Positions 46,201 through 57,778 of a DNA stretch of 64,000 nucleotides are shown piece after piece. How positions within the stretch are numbered: the stretch's first letter is position 1; each line of letters begins with the position of its first letter. The DNA is from Costus lasius (taxonomy: Eukaryota > Streptophyta > Magnoliopsida > Zingiberales > Costaceae), in NCBI GenBank assembly GCA_027563935.2, contig CM050454.1, positions 76,528,596 through 76,592,595 on the forward strand, written 5' to 3'. The position numbers and the translations under genes were made by a program. Under the pieces are notes generated by a model. That model searched no databases, was not told the origin of the DNA, and was given only the letters and a program-made list of their open reading frames with translations.

Positions 46201-47154
46201 GTTTCCAACTCGTAGGTCCACCTCATGCTGTCCCACCTGTCTTCTTCTCTTGAGTTCCTGTACATTTGAACAAATGTGAACTCCACATGCAGTGTCCAAC
46301 ACCCATGAAATAGAAGAAGAAGATATCATGACTTCAGTCACAAAAATACCTGAGCCAGAAGCGATGCTTCCCTTCTTGTCTCCTTGGAGCGCTTTACAGT
46401 CCTTTTTCCAGTGACCCAGCTGGCCACAATGGAAACATCTGTTGTCCTTCAACCGCTTAACCTTTTGTTTCAGAGCCTTGTTGTAGTTCTTGACAGGGGC
46501 TTTGCCCTTCTTCCCCTTCTTCTTGTTCCTGGAAGGAAACATCAAGACAGAGGTTGAAGGCTTTCCCTTTAGAGTCTCCTCTGTAGTCAAGAGCATATTC
46601 AGCAACTCTGCCGGAGTACAGTCGATCTTGTTCATATTAAAATTAATAATGAACGGATCGAAGGAGGCCGGGAGAGACTGCAAAATAATGTCTACAGCAA
46701 GCTCCTGATTGATGGTATGCCCCAGTTTCTCTAGAGCCTCTTTGTGCCCAATCATCTTGAGCACATGAGCTCCCACTGGACTCCCTTCAGCCAGTTTGCT
46801 CTGAAAGAAAAGCTTGGTCAAATTATAGCGCTCAGTCCTCGCCTGTGCAGCATATAGCATCTTGAGGTTTGTAATAATTTCTATAGCAGACATATCCTCA
46901 TGCTGACGCTGCAGCTGTGGCGTCATAGACGCTAGCATCAGGCAAGCGACATCAATGCTATCATTGACATGCTTTTCATAGGCATCCCGAACCGCCCTTG
47001 CGGCGTTCGGAGCGGGTTGAGGCGGTATAGCCATCTCGAGGACATACAGTTTCCTCTCAGCCTTAAGAACAATCTTAAGGTGTCCGTACCAGTCCGAGAA
47101 GTTCGGCCCAGCAAACTTCTCCCTTTCCAGTAGGGATCGCACATTGAAGCTCAT
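43270..47154 (-). pseudogene. Copia Gag-Pol polyprotein with nonsense codon and integrase lesion (element K)
   Basis: Domain order as in A. Gag keeps its zinc knuckle (CFHCGQLGHWKKDC), protease D-T-A-C-G, reverse transcriptase YVDDILIIGN and most of RNase H. Two lesions disable it. At 45660-45735 a 26-bp tandem duplication and a small deletion remove the segment with the first integrase catalytic Asp (the H-S-D-V-C-G-P block of A) and close the frame after RASGLL. At 45301-45303 a TGA replaces an Arg codon (CGA in A) in the V-L-N-R-V-P-S-K segment. RNase H also has Pro for Ala in STTEPEY and Arg for Gly in CDNTRAIAQ. The start at 47154 and the 16-nt motif 153 nt upstream match G. Confidence 0.93.
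45664..45716. repeat. Tandem duplication of about 26 bp in integrase of K
   Basis: GAAGTATGAATAGCCACCTC followed by TGGCAT occurs twice in a row. A, G and B have it once. Confidence 0.85.
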
Positions 47155-48973
47155 GGTGTTCGTTGTTGCAGGAATCTACAACAATGCCAGAACAGCAAGG
47201 TCAGTATCAATGTTTAGAATCAATCCAGGACTTAAGAAAGATTCTTTTCTCACTATTTTATCTGACTGAAAAATCCATAAAAACAGTCCGAAAGAGTAAC
47301 ACTCTTCTAGTGAGATGGGATCCAGATTTCATACTTGGTCTCCGCGTCCCGCTCAGGCGAGATAAGATGCACAGAGAGTACAAGCACTAATTTCTGGTAC
47401 GCAGTCCCTGCTAATCGCCAACCCGTGCGATTCCCCTTCATCTGGGCAATCCAGCAGACTGTGCCAACTGAGTTGGTACAACACAGTCTCTGATCCCACA
47501 GATGGCTGCCTCCATATAGCTAACATATGCCCCATATGTAGCCTACATGGTCAAGCTGACCTGACCTACTCCCTGGACCACCACGTGTTATGCTGAGCAA
47601 CGAGAAGCGATAAATCCCTTCTCTGTAACACGCAGGTGAAATCACACACCGTCTGAAGATAGATGGGCGTGCCCACTGAGTGGGTACAACACGGCCCCAA
47701 CGATAGTCAGAATAGTGAGGTTTCGCGTCAGAAGGCTTACGTGCTTGATATTTTGCGTTGGATTTTAACGGTCCTTTTATCTTCTTAACTATCATGCAAA
47801 CCCTATGGTGATAGCAGAAGATAAATAAATCATGCAATTCTAATTATTTAAACAATAAAAGAAAGCATGATGATCTTATGTGGTAAACGCCCATCAAGCC
47901 TAGGTAAGACCTTAAGAAAACTTAAGTCTTCACTTGAGCTTTTCATGAGTTATTTGCATCTCATCTAGCCCAGACCAGGGCCCAAGCGCCCTCTGCAGCT
48001 CAGGTGCGCCCACCAGGTAGATGCGCCTGTCATAGGGTCGAACCCTAGACCTCCCACCTGGTCAAGCCTCTGCCAAGTGTGCTCTGTGCTCTTATCTGAT
48101 TAAAAGTACAATTTAATCTATCTAGACAAGATTGACACGCAGGTCAATTACACAATAAATTAATTAAAATGTGATGCGCAGATCACAAATATAATAATTT
48201 ACATTTTGTTTTAATCCAGGCACGCAGGCCCTAGCACAGCACACATTAAAAGGGCAACCCACATAAGATGAAATAGACATACATCATGGTATTCATTCAT
48301 CATGTGATCCAATAACAAAATAAAATTTTGAAAACCCCTTGGCATCAATTTTATTTTTCTTATGTGCCCTACTACCTTACAACGGTCCATTAATAGGGAT
48401 CCACTCATCAGACCTAGTCAGATCCACTGCCCTTGCATGCACCAAGTCCTAACTGACTTGAGTCGACCTAATGGTCAACCATGCATGCGCTGGGCTGAAC
48501 AACCCTCATGAGTTCTGGCAAGCGGGTGTGACCCCGGGCCTAACTCATGTGTGTTCACTGGTTGTCTCAACCAGACATCGCTACACGCATGTCTGCAGTC
48601 GACCTATAGCCACCTCGTGCTTGCGCACAGGTGCCATCTGGTCGACCCATCTAGGCTGTCAGATCGTCTGATCAGACTATTTGGATCTAGACTTGACTGT
48701 GACTTCAACCCTATCAACCCGTCTAAGGGTTTAAAGTAGGCGCTTATAGATCTAGATGGAGCGCGCAAGATGTTACAAGTTTTTAGGTAAAAACAACTTA
48801 CAACATGCGCAACAAAGTAAGAAGCTTTCATCTAAGTTAACATGCGCAACTAGATACTTGTATCTAAGGTAACAAGCGCAAACTTAATGAAACTTTCATA
48901 TAGATCTATAACATGTATTAGCATACCCGGATCACAACAAGCAAAAGCAATCATATGAACATGCGAAAACCAT
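47155..48973 (-). other. Untranslated leader of element K
   Basis: Homologous to the leaders of A and G, with the 16-nt motif at 47308-47323, its abutting hairpin (AAGAGT/ACTCTT), and hairpin 1 and 2 cores near 47672 and 47461. No gene seen. Confidence 0.75.
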
Positions 48974-48985
48974 GCTCTGATACCA
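48974..48985 (-). other. Primer binding site of element K
   Basis: Minus-strand TGGTATCAGAGC, 2 nt from the LTR. Confidence 0.92.
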
Positions 48986-48987
48986 AT

Positions 48988-50665
48988 TGAAAGTCCCCTT
49001 CAAGGGGGAGCGAAACCCTAAAGTGGCGCATGTAAATTCTTTTCGGTAGCAGAATTAGGGTTTCATAAGGATCTTTTGCATGCCATATGATCAACATCAA
49101 CAGCTTATATAGATGAAAAGGATTCATACCATAGCTATTAGTTCGAATGGCGTCTTGGAAGAAGAGATCGAAAGGGGTCTCCTCCACAAGATGCGCACAC
49201 AAGATGAGAAGTAGCTTTCTTCTTGTCGCTCCTTGTGCTAGCAAGGATCTCCAAGTGCCCCTTGTCGCGTGATGGAGATTTTTTTTGAGAGAGAGGACCT
49301 TGCTGGCCGAATTTTCCTCTTGGCGTGAAGAGCACCCAAGACGAGAGAGGAAGAGGCTAGAGAGGCGTTCGAACGTGGGAGCGTTTTCCTCTAGCAAAAC
49401 GCCTTCCCAAAATTGCAAGTTTTAAGTTCACTTAAAACCTCCTCTTAAACCATCGAAAACTCTTCTTGCCTTTGAACCATACGTTCACATAAGTGAACCG
49501 GTTCAAATCAATTCGGTTTAGATGCATTTGGTTCAAAGACCAAATCAAACCAGCCCAAGCCTTGGCCTAGATCTCATTGAACCAATGGTTCAAGATCTAA
49601 CCGTTGATCTCTTGATGCTTTTGATCTCACCGATCTAGCATCACTACTCTCGATCGAAGCTTACCGATCTCAAGCCCTAATCAATCAAACATGATCAGAC
49701 CAGATCTCACTTACAATCAGAGTTTAAACTACTTTAAACTGAACCAAAATAATTCAGTCCACACGATCTAACTTAAGTAAGCCATATCATCAAATTGTGC
49801 GACCCTAAGGGTTTCCTTTAAATGTCGGTAACGATAACTTACGTTATCACGATCAGTGAAGGGTATCTAGCAACACATCACTGTCTCCCGATATAAAGGA
49901 AAGAGTCTTCCAAGACTACACCCAAACCACAGCACAAGTGTGAATCCACTTCACTAGGCATACATGTTTCCTTTTCCACTGGATGTTCTTTTTGGACAAG
50001 CGTGTCAAGCCTGTAACTCCAATATGATGAGCATGATTAGATCAGATGAACATAGTCACCTGGGTATGGCCATACACTTTCTCAATCACCTCATCCAGGG
50101 GGGCCCTTTAGAACATCACACTCCAAACAAGGAGACGGCAATCCTATATCTATCACTAGTGTCCTAACCTGACTCATGATCATTATCCAAGATAGTCTAT
50201 AACCATTATGTTTCAAATGATATTGAACTACCTCAAAACAATGACAATCATCATTTAGAAACACAAGTGATCTCAAGTCAGAGGACATGTGCCACTTGTT
50301 GCAAACAAGGATTATTCACATTGTGACAAGCAATTGAATATCCTTGTAGGGTCTGTCCAGTACATCCAATGTACCCATGAGTCTACATCTTATTCCATGC
50401 TCGAAGCATCCTATAAGATTAGAACACATATTAGTCTCAATCATATCAAGGCTGTCTCATGTTCACCAAGATATCTCGACTAAGGACATTACAGCATGTC
50501 AGCCAAGCTGAACAGCATTGAGACATTATTCAGAAGCACACTTATTGCAGCAGACAATGTAACAAACTGAACAACAACCATTGCCTTTATAAACATGAGA
50601 GTTTATACATGATACTGAAAGAATCCCAAGGCCTCAAACATTAGCCTTAAGGGCATACCCCAACA
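48988..50665 (-). repeat. 5' LTR of element K (1678 bp)
   Basis: Minus-strand start TGTTGGGGTATGCCC, end CTTGAAGGGGACTTTCA. Followed by TSD CCATC (50666-50670), after which the third ORF of H resumes. Confidence 0.93.
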
Positions 50666-50670
50666 CCATC

Positions 50671-50765
50671 ATGTATCTAGGATATATGGGAGGATACGGT
50701 CTAGGTACACTCTCCTTCCTCACTGCCCCATAGAGCCTAGTCCTCACTAATCTCCTTGGCACCAT
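50671..50765 (-). pseudogene. Athila-ORF-like protein of H, N-terminal codons
   Basis: An ATG at 50765 (minus) opens a frame starting MVPRRLVRTRLYGAVRKE and running to the insertion point of K. Beyond K the sequence continues at 39892. The basic, Pro/Tyr-rich start fits an Athila-type ORF but is too short to classify alone. Confidence 0.5.
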
Positions 50766-51610
50766 AATGTTAATCAAAACGATCCAAAATATGCATTTTT
50801 TAACTCAAATACCGTGATGCTACAGTAACTTCAAAAGTCGCCCGTGAAAGCCAAGTAAAAAATCGATCCAAAAATCCGATGAAATAGCTCTAAATCAACG
50901 CTATATGTTAGTAAATCTAGTGCACATATGGAAAAATAGGGTTTGGGAGAGTTTGCTCACAAATCTGTGTAGAAATCAGGCCCGAATCGGTCGCAAACGA
51001 GTTCTGGGTGCGCTAGCGGACGAACGGCGCTTCTCCACTAAATCCAGAGGAAGATCACCGGAAATCACTTGCTAGAATTAGAGGAAGGTTGGTGGAAGGG
51101 TTTCTTTGCTGCACGAAGAAGGAATCATCAAAAATCGGTGATTTACGAGCATGGGCATTAACCCTAACTCACCTGTTAAGTTTAAACCGTAAGAACTTAC
51201 GGTCCGTAAATGCTTCACAGCTTCGGCTGTAATTCCTCTTTTCTATACAATCCCAGTTGTAAGTAAAACCACCACTCGTGATAATTACGACTTCGCCCGT
51301 AAATCTCACGTTTTGACTTCGTTTTTCCCCAGAAAAATTTTAGAAAATTCTTGCATACAAAACAACAACTTTAGAAGGTTTTTCTTATATATAAGTTAAT
51401 CAAAATATGCTGATAAAATTGATTAAAACTTTAAAGCTAATAAACTAATCATGAAAAATTCAAAACTTAAAAGATAATCGCTGAAATTAATAAAGTTCAG
51501 AGCCTCTGGGTTGCCTTCCAGGTAGCGGTTATTTAAGGTCCATAGCTTTACCAAAACAATGTTCATTGTCCTTCTGGTGGATAGGAGGCGCAGTGGATAA
51601 TAGGCAGTTG
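50766..51610 (-). other. Non-coding spacer of H upstream of the third ORF
   Basis: About 850 nt between the protease region and the third ORF, where reverse transcriptase, RNase H and integrase would be expected in an autonomous element; none is visible. It contains a cluster of short palindromes (TTACGGTCCGTAA-type, 51185-51300) and a downstream leader-like stretch that mirror the LTR of H. Confidence 0.6.
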
Positions 51611-53867
51611 TTAATCTCCACGCCTTTCCAAATCACTACATGGGCTTAACTTTAAAGTCTGAGACAGTGCCCATGTTCCATCTTTCTTCTTCTTATCCCT
51701 TTTATGCTTCAAGAAATTTTCTATGGGACATTCATCAATTTCAAAAATATTTTCGTCATCAAATTCGTTCCCTTTCACTTCAGAGAATTGACTGGAACCT
51801 ACAAAATAAAGCTTTTTAGACTTTGAAGAAAAATCATAAATCAATTTACTATCACATAAATTCAACGTTAATTTCTCATGCAACATGTCTATTACAACTC
51901 CTGTACTTGCCAAAAATGGTCTACCTAAAATAACAGTGAACTTAGTGTCTTCTTTCATGTTAATAATCATAAAATCAGTCACAATTGAAAATTTATCAAC
52001 CTTGACCGACACATTCCCAAAAATTCCTACTAGTTGCTGAACAAAACCATTAGCAAATTGAAGGCAAGTTTAGTAGGTTTAATTTCTCCACTACCTATTT
52101 TTTCAATCATATATAAGGGCATCAAACTAATACTCGCTCCCAGGTCACATAAAGCATTTTCAATAAAAAGCTTACCAACTTGACAGGGAATTGAAATATT
52201 TCCAGGATCCTTTACCTTTATTATTTCTATGACCTTACTTAACTGGTCGCCCTTCACCTCAGATTTTCCAATGTCAAATTTTCTCCGATCCGTCCTCAAT
52301 AGCCTCTGGGGGAAAGGAACTGGTGGGACATAGGCAGGCAGACCTACATATTTTTCCACCTTCTCCCTCTCCTCACACTTCTCTATTTCAAGGGAAATTT
52401 CCTCAGGTTTGTCTATAGAATCCTCGATAAGGTCTCCAGGTACGTCATTATGTTTGCCACTCACAACAGTGACTGCATTACAATGCTCCCTAGGATTCAT
52501 CTCTGGCTATCCTGAAAGTTTCCCTATGGGCCTACTTGTAGTACTTGCTTGCTGAGCTATCTGGCTCTCTAGCATCTTGTTGTGGGTAACCAAGGCATCC
52601 ACACTAGATGTCAAATGCTTAATAGCATCAGTGACATCTTCATTATATTTCTTCTGTTGTACAACAAATCCTTATAGAAGGGTCTCCAAGTTTGACTTCT
52701 GGGGCTGCCCATACTACCTGGATTGAAAACCCGGTGGTGGCCTGTTATTCTGTTGAGGATATTGAGGAGGAATTTGCCCTTGATTATTCTTGTAAGATAA
52801 GTTGGGGTGGTTCCTCCATCCTGGATTATAGTTACAGAATATGGGTCATTCACTAGTCTTTGATTAAAATTTCGCAAGGCATTGACTTGCTCCTGACTAA
52901 AGTCTTCTTCGGATGAGGCTATGAGTTGATGTTCAGATGAATTATGCCCTATTATGCCACACACTTCACAAGAAATAGCATTAACGGCAACTGAGGGAAA
53001 AGTGAAAGAATCTAATTTCTGCGCTAAGGAATCTACCTTTGCCGCTAAAGATGTCAAGGAATAGTTATTGTACTTACCAAGTCCCATGGAAGTACCACCT
53101 CACTCACTAGACCAGTGATTATGGTTCATAGCCATATCCTCAAGTAGAACAGTCACCTCTTCCACGCCCTTACTCATGATAGTTCCTCCAACCGCAGCGC
53201 CCACCATCAACATAGTTTTATAATACAATCCATTATAAAAGATATGGATTCGAACCCATCTTTTGAGTCCATGGTGTGGACACATACGCTGGAGCTCTTT
53301 GAAGTGCTCCCAGGCATCGTATAGAGATTCTCCCTCTTGTTGTCCAAAACAAGTAATTCTATTGCGCAGTTGAACTATTTTGCTAGATGGGAAGTATTTG
53401 TCCAGAAAAGCTCTGGAAAGCTCATCCCAGGTAGTAATCGATCCTGCTGGTAATGAATACAGCCAAGCTATCACATGGTCCCTCAGAGAAAATGAGAACA
53501 ATCTTAGTCTTATTGCGTCAGAAGAAACTCCATTAACTTTAACAGTATCACATTATTCTAAAAACATAGCTAGATGGAGATTAGGGTCCTGATTTGGGGA
53601 ACCCCCAAATTGATTTTGCTGGACAATCGTCATCAACGTTGGCTTGAGCACAAAATTGTTTGCCTCTACATTGGGTCGAACTATGCATGAATTAAAACCC
53701 TGCATATTCGGTACTACAAAATCTCTCAAATACTGGTTGTTCGCCGCCATTACACCTTCTTCAAAAACCTTTTGAGTCTGAAACTGTAATCTCCTTCGAA
53801 GGCGAAATGTGTGCTTAATTTCTGGGTCTTCTAAAAATAAAGTACCTGCACATGAAATTCTAGGCAT
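51611..53867 (-). pseudogene. Gag-protease of H (broken)
   Basis: The frame starts near 53867 (MPRISCAGTLFLEDPEIKHT). Gag continues in one phase through 53087 with stops at 53553 and 53100, and contains an Athila/gypsy capsid-like segment (WLYSLPAGSITTWDELS, FLDKYFP, QQEGESLYDAWEHFKELQ). A weak zinc-knuckle-like C-X2-C-X4-H follows near 52970. After at least one frameshift, 52500-52030 encodes an aspartic protease with D-L-G-A-S followed by I-S-L-M-P-L, the form usual in Athila proteases. The last piece (52012-51611) carries the ILGRPFLAS motif of the same domain in another frame. Several lesions make it non-functional. No polymerase follows. Confidence 0.75.
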
Positions 53868-54001
53868 GTAACGTGTAAGTCAAGATAGAAAATAAAATAA
53901 TAAAAAAAACAATGAGAAAATAAAAACCAATACTAAAATAAAAGAGAGAAAAGTGTCTAGTCTCCAAACTTATCAAATAAGTCAACATTAACTAGCCGTA
54001 A

Positions 54002-54019
54002 TCCCCAGCAACGGTGCCA
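54002..54019 (-). other. Primer binding site of element H
   Basis: Minus-strand TGGCACCGTTGCTGGGGA. It is close to the TGGCGCCGTTGCCGGGGA site usual in plant Athila/Tat elements (two C/G-to-A/T type changes). Confidence 0.8.
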
Positions 54020-54025
54020 AAAACT

Positions 54026-55498
54026 TGATACAATCCGCAAGTGCACAGATTTATCGAAGTAATAAAAAAGTTATCATTCCCAACGAGGATTAGGCAGTTA
54101 ATTACCAACTTCTCAACTTGTTTGAATCTAGGTGAAATCAAGCAATGGGTTGTGTTGAACTCTAAGTATGAGCAATATTAGAAACAGCATTAAGGGGGTT
54201 TCAATTTCAAGAAGATCGGGATGTCAGGGATTCACCACACTAACGAATACGAATCAAGTAAAGATAGCTCTTTGAATAGAAAATATTTATCATGAAAGGA
54301 ATTTTTCCTAATATACAGATTACTTCCTCCCGAAGTATAATCCGATATCGAATTACGTTAACTCCATACTCTCGTGAGAATTAATGTAACTAGACCCCTT
54401 AAGTTCTATGAAAAACTTTGTATAACCTTCAGACGAATCCAAACTACTCCCGTGTCTGGATTCGTAGGTTCGATTAAAATAGATTTGACGTTGCGATTCA
54501 CCTCCCGGCACTTCTCGCAACGTCTAGTACGCAATCATATGTGGCCAGTGTAATTTACGAACTAAACATAATTTCAATCAAATCATGATAACATAATCAA
54601 ATAAAAAGAGCAAGGATACATATTTTGCTTGTAAATGTCAGCGGGCTAAGCCCTTAATCCTGAAATAGGGTTTACTCGCTCATGTTCTTAAAAGAAAGCA
54701 TGTTTATATGATGAACAAGAATGAATCTTCTAAAAATCACAAGAAATTTACTAAGACAACAATTAAACTAGCTTCCCCTCGATCCGATGATGAAGAAGTG
54801 CTGATCAAACTTATCTTTTTGCGTGGAATCTCACCTGAATTCGCTCGAGAATTAGAAATTCACCCTAGTCACCGCCGCCGGTTGTCTTCGTCCAAAAAGC
54901 TCCCTTAACCCTAAAAAAAAATCCAATCTTTTATAGCTTGACCATTTCAGAACCCATCAAGGAGTGTTTCTGCAAAGTTTGGTTCAAATCCGGTTCGAAT
55001 CGGGAAAGAATCGAGTGAAAAACTCGACGAGCGGACGTTTTCACAGTCCGTAATAAGTTCACGACCAAGGCCGTAAAAGCTTCTGTGTGTACAGCTCTTT
55101 GTACATAGAAAATTTCACGGATCGTGATGGATTCACAGCCTCACCCATGAAAGTTTCTATGCATTTCCATACTTAGCCGTTTTTCACCCTTTGCTCGAAC
55201 GCAAAATTACGGCAGACCTAGAATTACGGCCACGGTCGTAAATGTTGATTTTTACACCATTTTCTTGCCAAATTTGACGTGTAAGCTCGTGATCTCCCCA
55301 GGAATCATGTTGTGGCTTCAAAACTCATGAAATCCATCATTTTCATGTGTTTTTACTTGCATTTTCAATAAAACCAAGAAAAGTGAAGATTATGTGCCAA
55401 GTGAAGTAAAAATACCAAAATTAGCACAAAATCATGCTATTAAGCCTAAAATTTATTATAAAATATAGGTAAAAATGTGGTGTAAATACAATGCATTA
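54026..55498 (-). repeat. 5' LTR of element H (1473 bp)
   Basis: Plus-strand ends TGATACAATCC...TGCATTA (the terminal CA has become TA). Homologous to 35106-36575. The 66-codon frame at 54708-54908 has a counterpart at 35800-36003 and is not a gene. Confidence 0.9.
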
Positions 55499-55611
55499 AG
55501 ATGACGCACTAGAAATCTCAGAGCGAAAGGAGTTCAATCGAGGGAGAAACCAGAGAAAGAAATCTCAGCCAGAGGAAGAAGATCGTCAAGTACTTAGCAG
55601 TGCACTATAGC
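55499..55611. other. Host segment resuming after H
   Basis: Continues the unidentified segment of 34528-35105 after TSD copy AGATG. Purine-rich, leader-like, no frame. Confidence 0.4.
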
Positions 55612-55660
55612 AGTCTATTAGTATTTATGCCCTAGGACCTTTGGATGGTCCAATGGGATA
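55612..55660 (+). repeat. F3: first 49 bp of an F-family copia LTR
   Basis: The TATTTATGCCCTAGGACC block followed by a GGTCCA motif matches the start of the LTR of B (TATATGCCCTAGGACC). It is cut by element I at 55661. The opposite orientation shows it is not the missing part of F2. Confidence 0.55.
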
Positions 55661-57079
55661 TGTAACGCCCTCAATTTTTCTAAATTATGATTTAAGGTTA
55701 GAAATTCTGTTTCTGTATTTTTATCTATTAAAATTTTGGGATTTTTGCCTAATTGTAGGACTTTTTCCTACAGGGCAAAAATAATTATTTTGGTTGGGGC
55801 TTCGAACCCTCAACCTTGACTTTTTGCTCCTGGAATTCTTCCACCATGGTGGCGCATATTTCTGTGTTATTGGAGTGGCGCATGGTGGTAAGCCCAGGTG
55901 AGCCCTTAAAACCGATTTTCACTTAAGTTAACTGGGTTATTGGATCTTGGATCCGTTTGGAGTGGGAGAAAAAGAGAAATATCGTGAAGAGCTCCTCTCC
56001 CTCACGATTTTTGTTGTTTTCTTGCCCTAGCCGCCTGTGGTTGTCGCCTCTTACTGTGTTTGGCGCCTACTGCAAATTTCTGACGCTGGTGGTGGCAGAC
56101 TGGTGGTGGATGAAGTTCCTAGAGATCCCTGACCCTCTGTTGTGGCATTTTTTTTTCTGTGGGCGATTTTCAGTGAGTAATTCGATCCTAAGGAGTCTAA
56201 TCCTATTTGCAATGATTATCTGTATGAACCAAAAATCTGCAAGTAGATCCTGTGTTTTTTTCTATTCTATAGGTCGGATCTGAATATGCATGATGATTCA
56301 GAAATTTTGTCTTGCTGAAAATTGTAGTCGCCAATCTGACCTTACTGTGCTTTAACCTTAATATCTCATGATCTATAGATCCAAATCACACGAAACAAAT
56401 TTTGTATGAAACTAGATTCGCTCAGCTTTGATTCTTATGTGATATCGACCATATCCGAGCTGTATTCGTATTTCAATCTGTATTGCAATCTAGCTGTACA
56501 AAATCAGTTTTCTGGAAATCTGGATTTTGACCTTTATGTGTTCGAACAATCATATCTCCCTAGGTATAGCTCGAAATCTTGTCAAATCAGTTTTATTAGA
56601 CCGTAGGCTTGAAGAGCTTCATTTTGACTCCCATAACGCCTATTTTCGATTAGTTATTGGATCTGAAATATATGTCGTAATTCTGATATATGAATCTGTT
56701 TTCTTGAAATCTGAAATTCTGACCCACCTATGTTCGAACCCTTATATCTTCCTGCCTACAATTCGAAATTTTGCGAAACCAGTTTTATTGGAAACTAGAT
56801 TCAGAGAGCTTCATTTTGAATATAATATTGACTAGCTTTGGTTCGAAATTGGACCAAAAATATATGTTGCAATCTGACAATATAAATCTGCTATGTCAAT
56901 TTTGGGGCTTTTGTCAATTTTCTTCACGAACGTGCAATTAAAAATTATCTGTAGTAGGGGACTGAATTATTTTCATGAAATTTGTATGTTCTGCAAGGAT
57001 TCTGAAAATTTCGCCCCTTACAGTGATTTTATGGCTCACGGTTTTTAGGAAATTTGGGGAAAAATATTGCAATGAATAT

Positions 57080-57095
57080 CTATATATATATTTCC
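57080..57095 (+). promoter_or_regulatory. Candidate TATA box in LTR of I
   Basis: TCTATATATATATTTC, the only strong TATA-like block I noticed in this LTR. The start site is not located. Confidence 0.3.
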
Positions 57096-57550
57096 CTATA
57101 ATTCCTAGGCTTATTGAATTGTTTGTTATGTGAATAATTTCTATTCTGTGTATATGTCGTGAAATTTTTGAAACTTTGAATGTGTTATAACCTTTGTGAG
57201 AACATAGAATGGTTTGACATGAAATAAGTATAGTTGCATGAAATCTAAGGAATTCACTCCTATATTACTTCTGGTTAATGATAAAAATTATGAAGTGTGT
57301 TCAGCTTTGATTTTCTGCAAATTGTAATTTTGTTAAGGACTGGATATTGGGGTGTGTCATTTTCTGTTTGTGAGACACGTTGGGCATGATGTAAGAATTA
57401 AGTAGTATTTAGTTCTACTCCTCCGTTTCAGCATGATCTGTTCTGTAAAAATTATGCCCTAGTGTAGCACTCTTCCGTGTCCTTAACCTCCTTCTGTGGC
57501 GCTGTAATGGTGCTGATAGTCTACTACGACCCATGAGACACTATTTCTGT

Positions 57551-57778
57551 TCTGTTCTGGGTTTTGGAGGCCAGAGTGCCACGTCCTGACAAGACGGGGG
57601 CCACCCACTGATACCTCCTCTACCATTCTGTTCTGGGTATTGGAGACCAGAGTGCCACGTCCTGACAAGACGGGGGCCACCCACTGATACCTCCTCTACC
57701 ATTCTGTTCTGGGTTTTGGAGGCCAGAGTGCCACGTCCTGACAAGACGGGGGCCACCCACTGATACCTCCTCTACCAT
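57551..57778 (+). repeat. Three tandem copies of a 76-bp unit in LTR of I
   Basis: Copies begin at 57551, 57627 and 57703, each starting TCTGTTCTGGG and containing GCCACGTCCTGACAAGACGG. Copies 1 and 3 appear identical; copy 2 differs at two positions (GGTATTGGAGA for GGTTTTGGAGG). The unit is GC-rich compared with the surrounding LTR. Confidence 0.92.

Larger units (their letters stand above)
39893..50665 (-). mobile_element. Element K: Ty1/copia retrotransposon (family 1) inside H
   Basis: On the minus strand: 5' LTR 50665-48988, primer site, leader, gag-pol 47154-43270, 3' LTR 43249-39893 interrupted by solo LTR L. TSD CCATC is at 39888-39892 and 50666-50670. The LTRs differ more than those of G (at least ten sites in the first 600 bp from the left end, plus a 9-bp deletion), so K is older than G. 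K sits near the N-terminus of the third ORF of H. Confidence 0.94.
35106..55498 (-). mobile_element. Element H: Athila-like Ty3/gypsy element without reverse transcriptase or integrase
   Basis: On the minus strand: 5' LTR 55498-54026, Athila/Tat-type primer site, broken gag-protease (53867-51611), a non-coding spacer, an Athila-ORF-like gene starting at 50765 and interrupted by copia K, a 1.6-kb non-coding stretch, a conserved block near the purine tract (TTGCTCGAGGACAAGC on the minus strand at 36600-36615), and 3' LTR 36575-35106. TSD AGACG (35101-35105) against AGATG (55499-55503). The first 117 bp of the two LTRs differ at about 9 sites, so it is old. No polymerase or integrase remnant is visible. 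Confidence 0.85.

Noticed and set aside
55612..55660. F3 as the missing part of F2, split by element H
   Set aside because: The orientations are opposite: F2 is minus and F3 is plus, so they cannot be one LTR.
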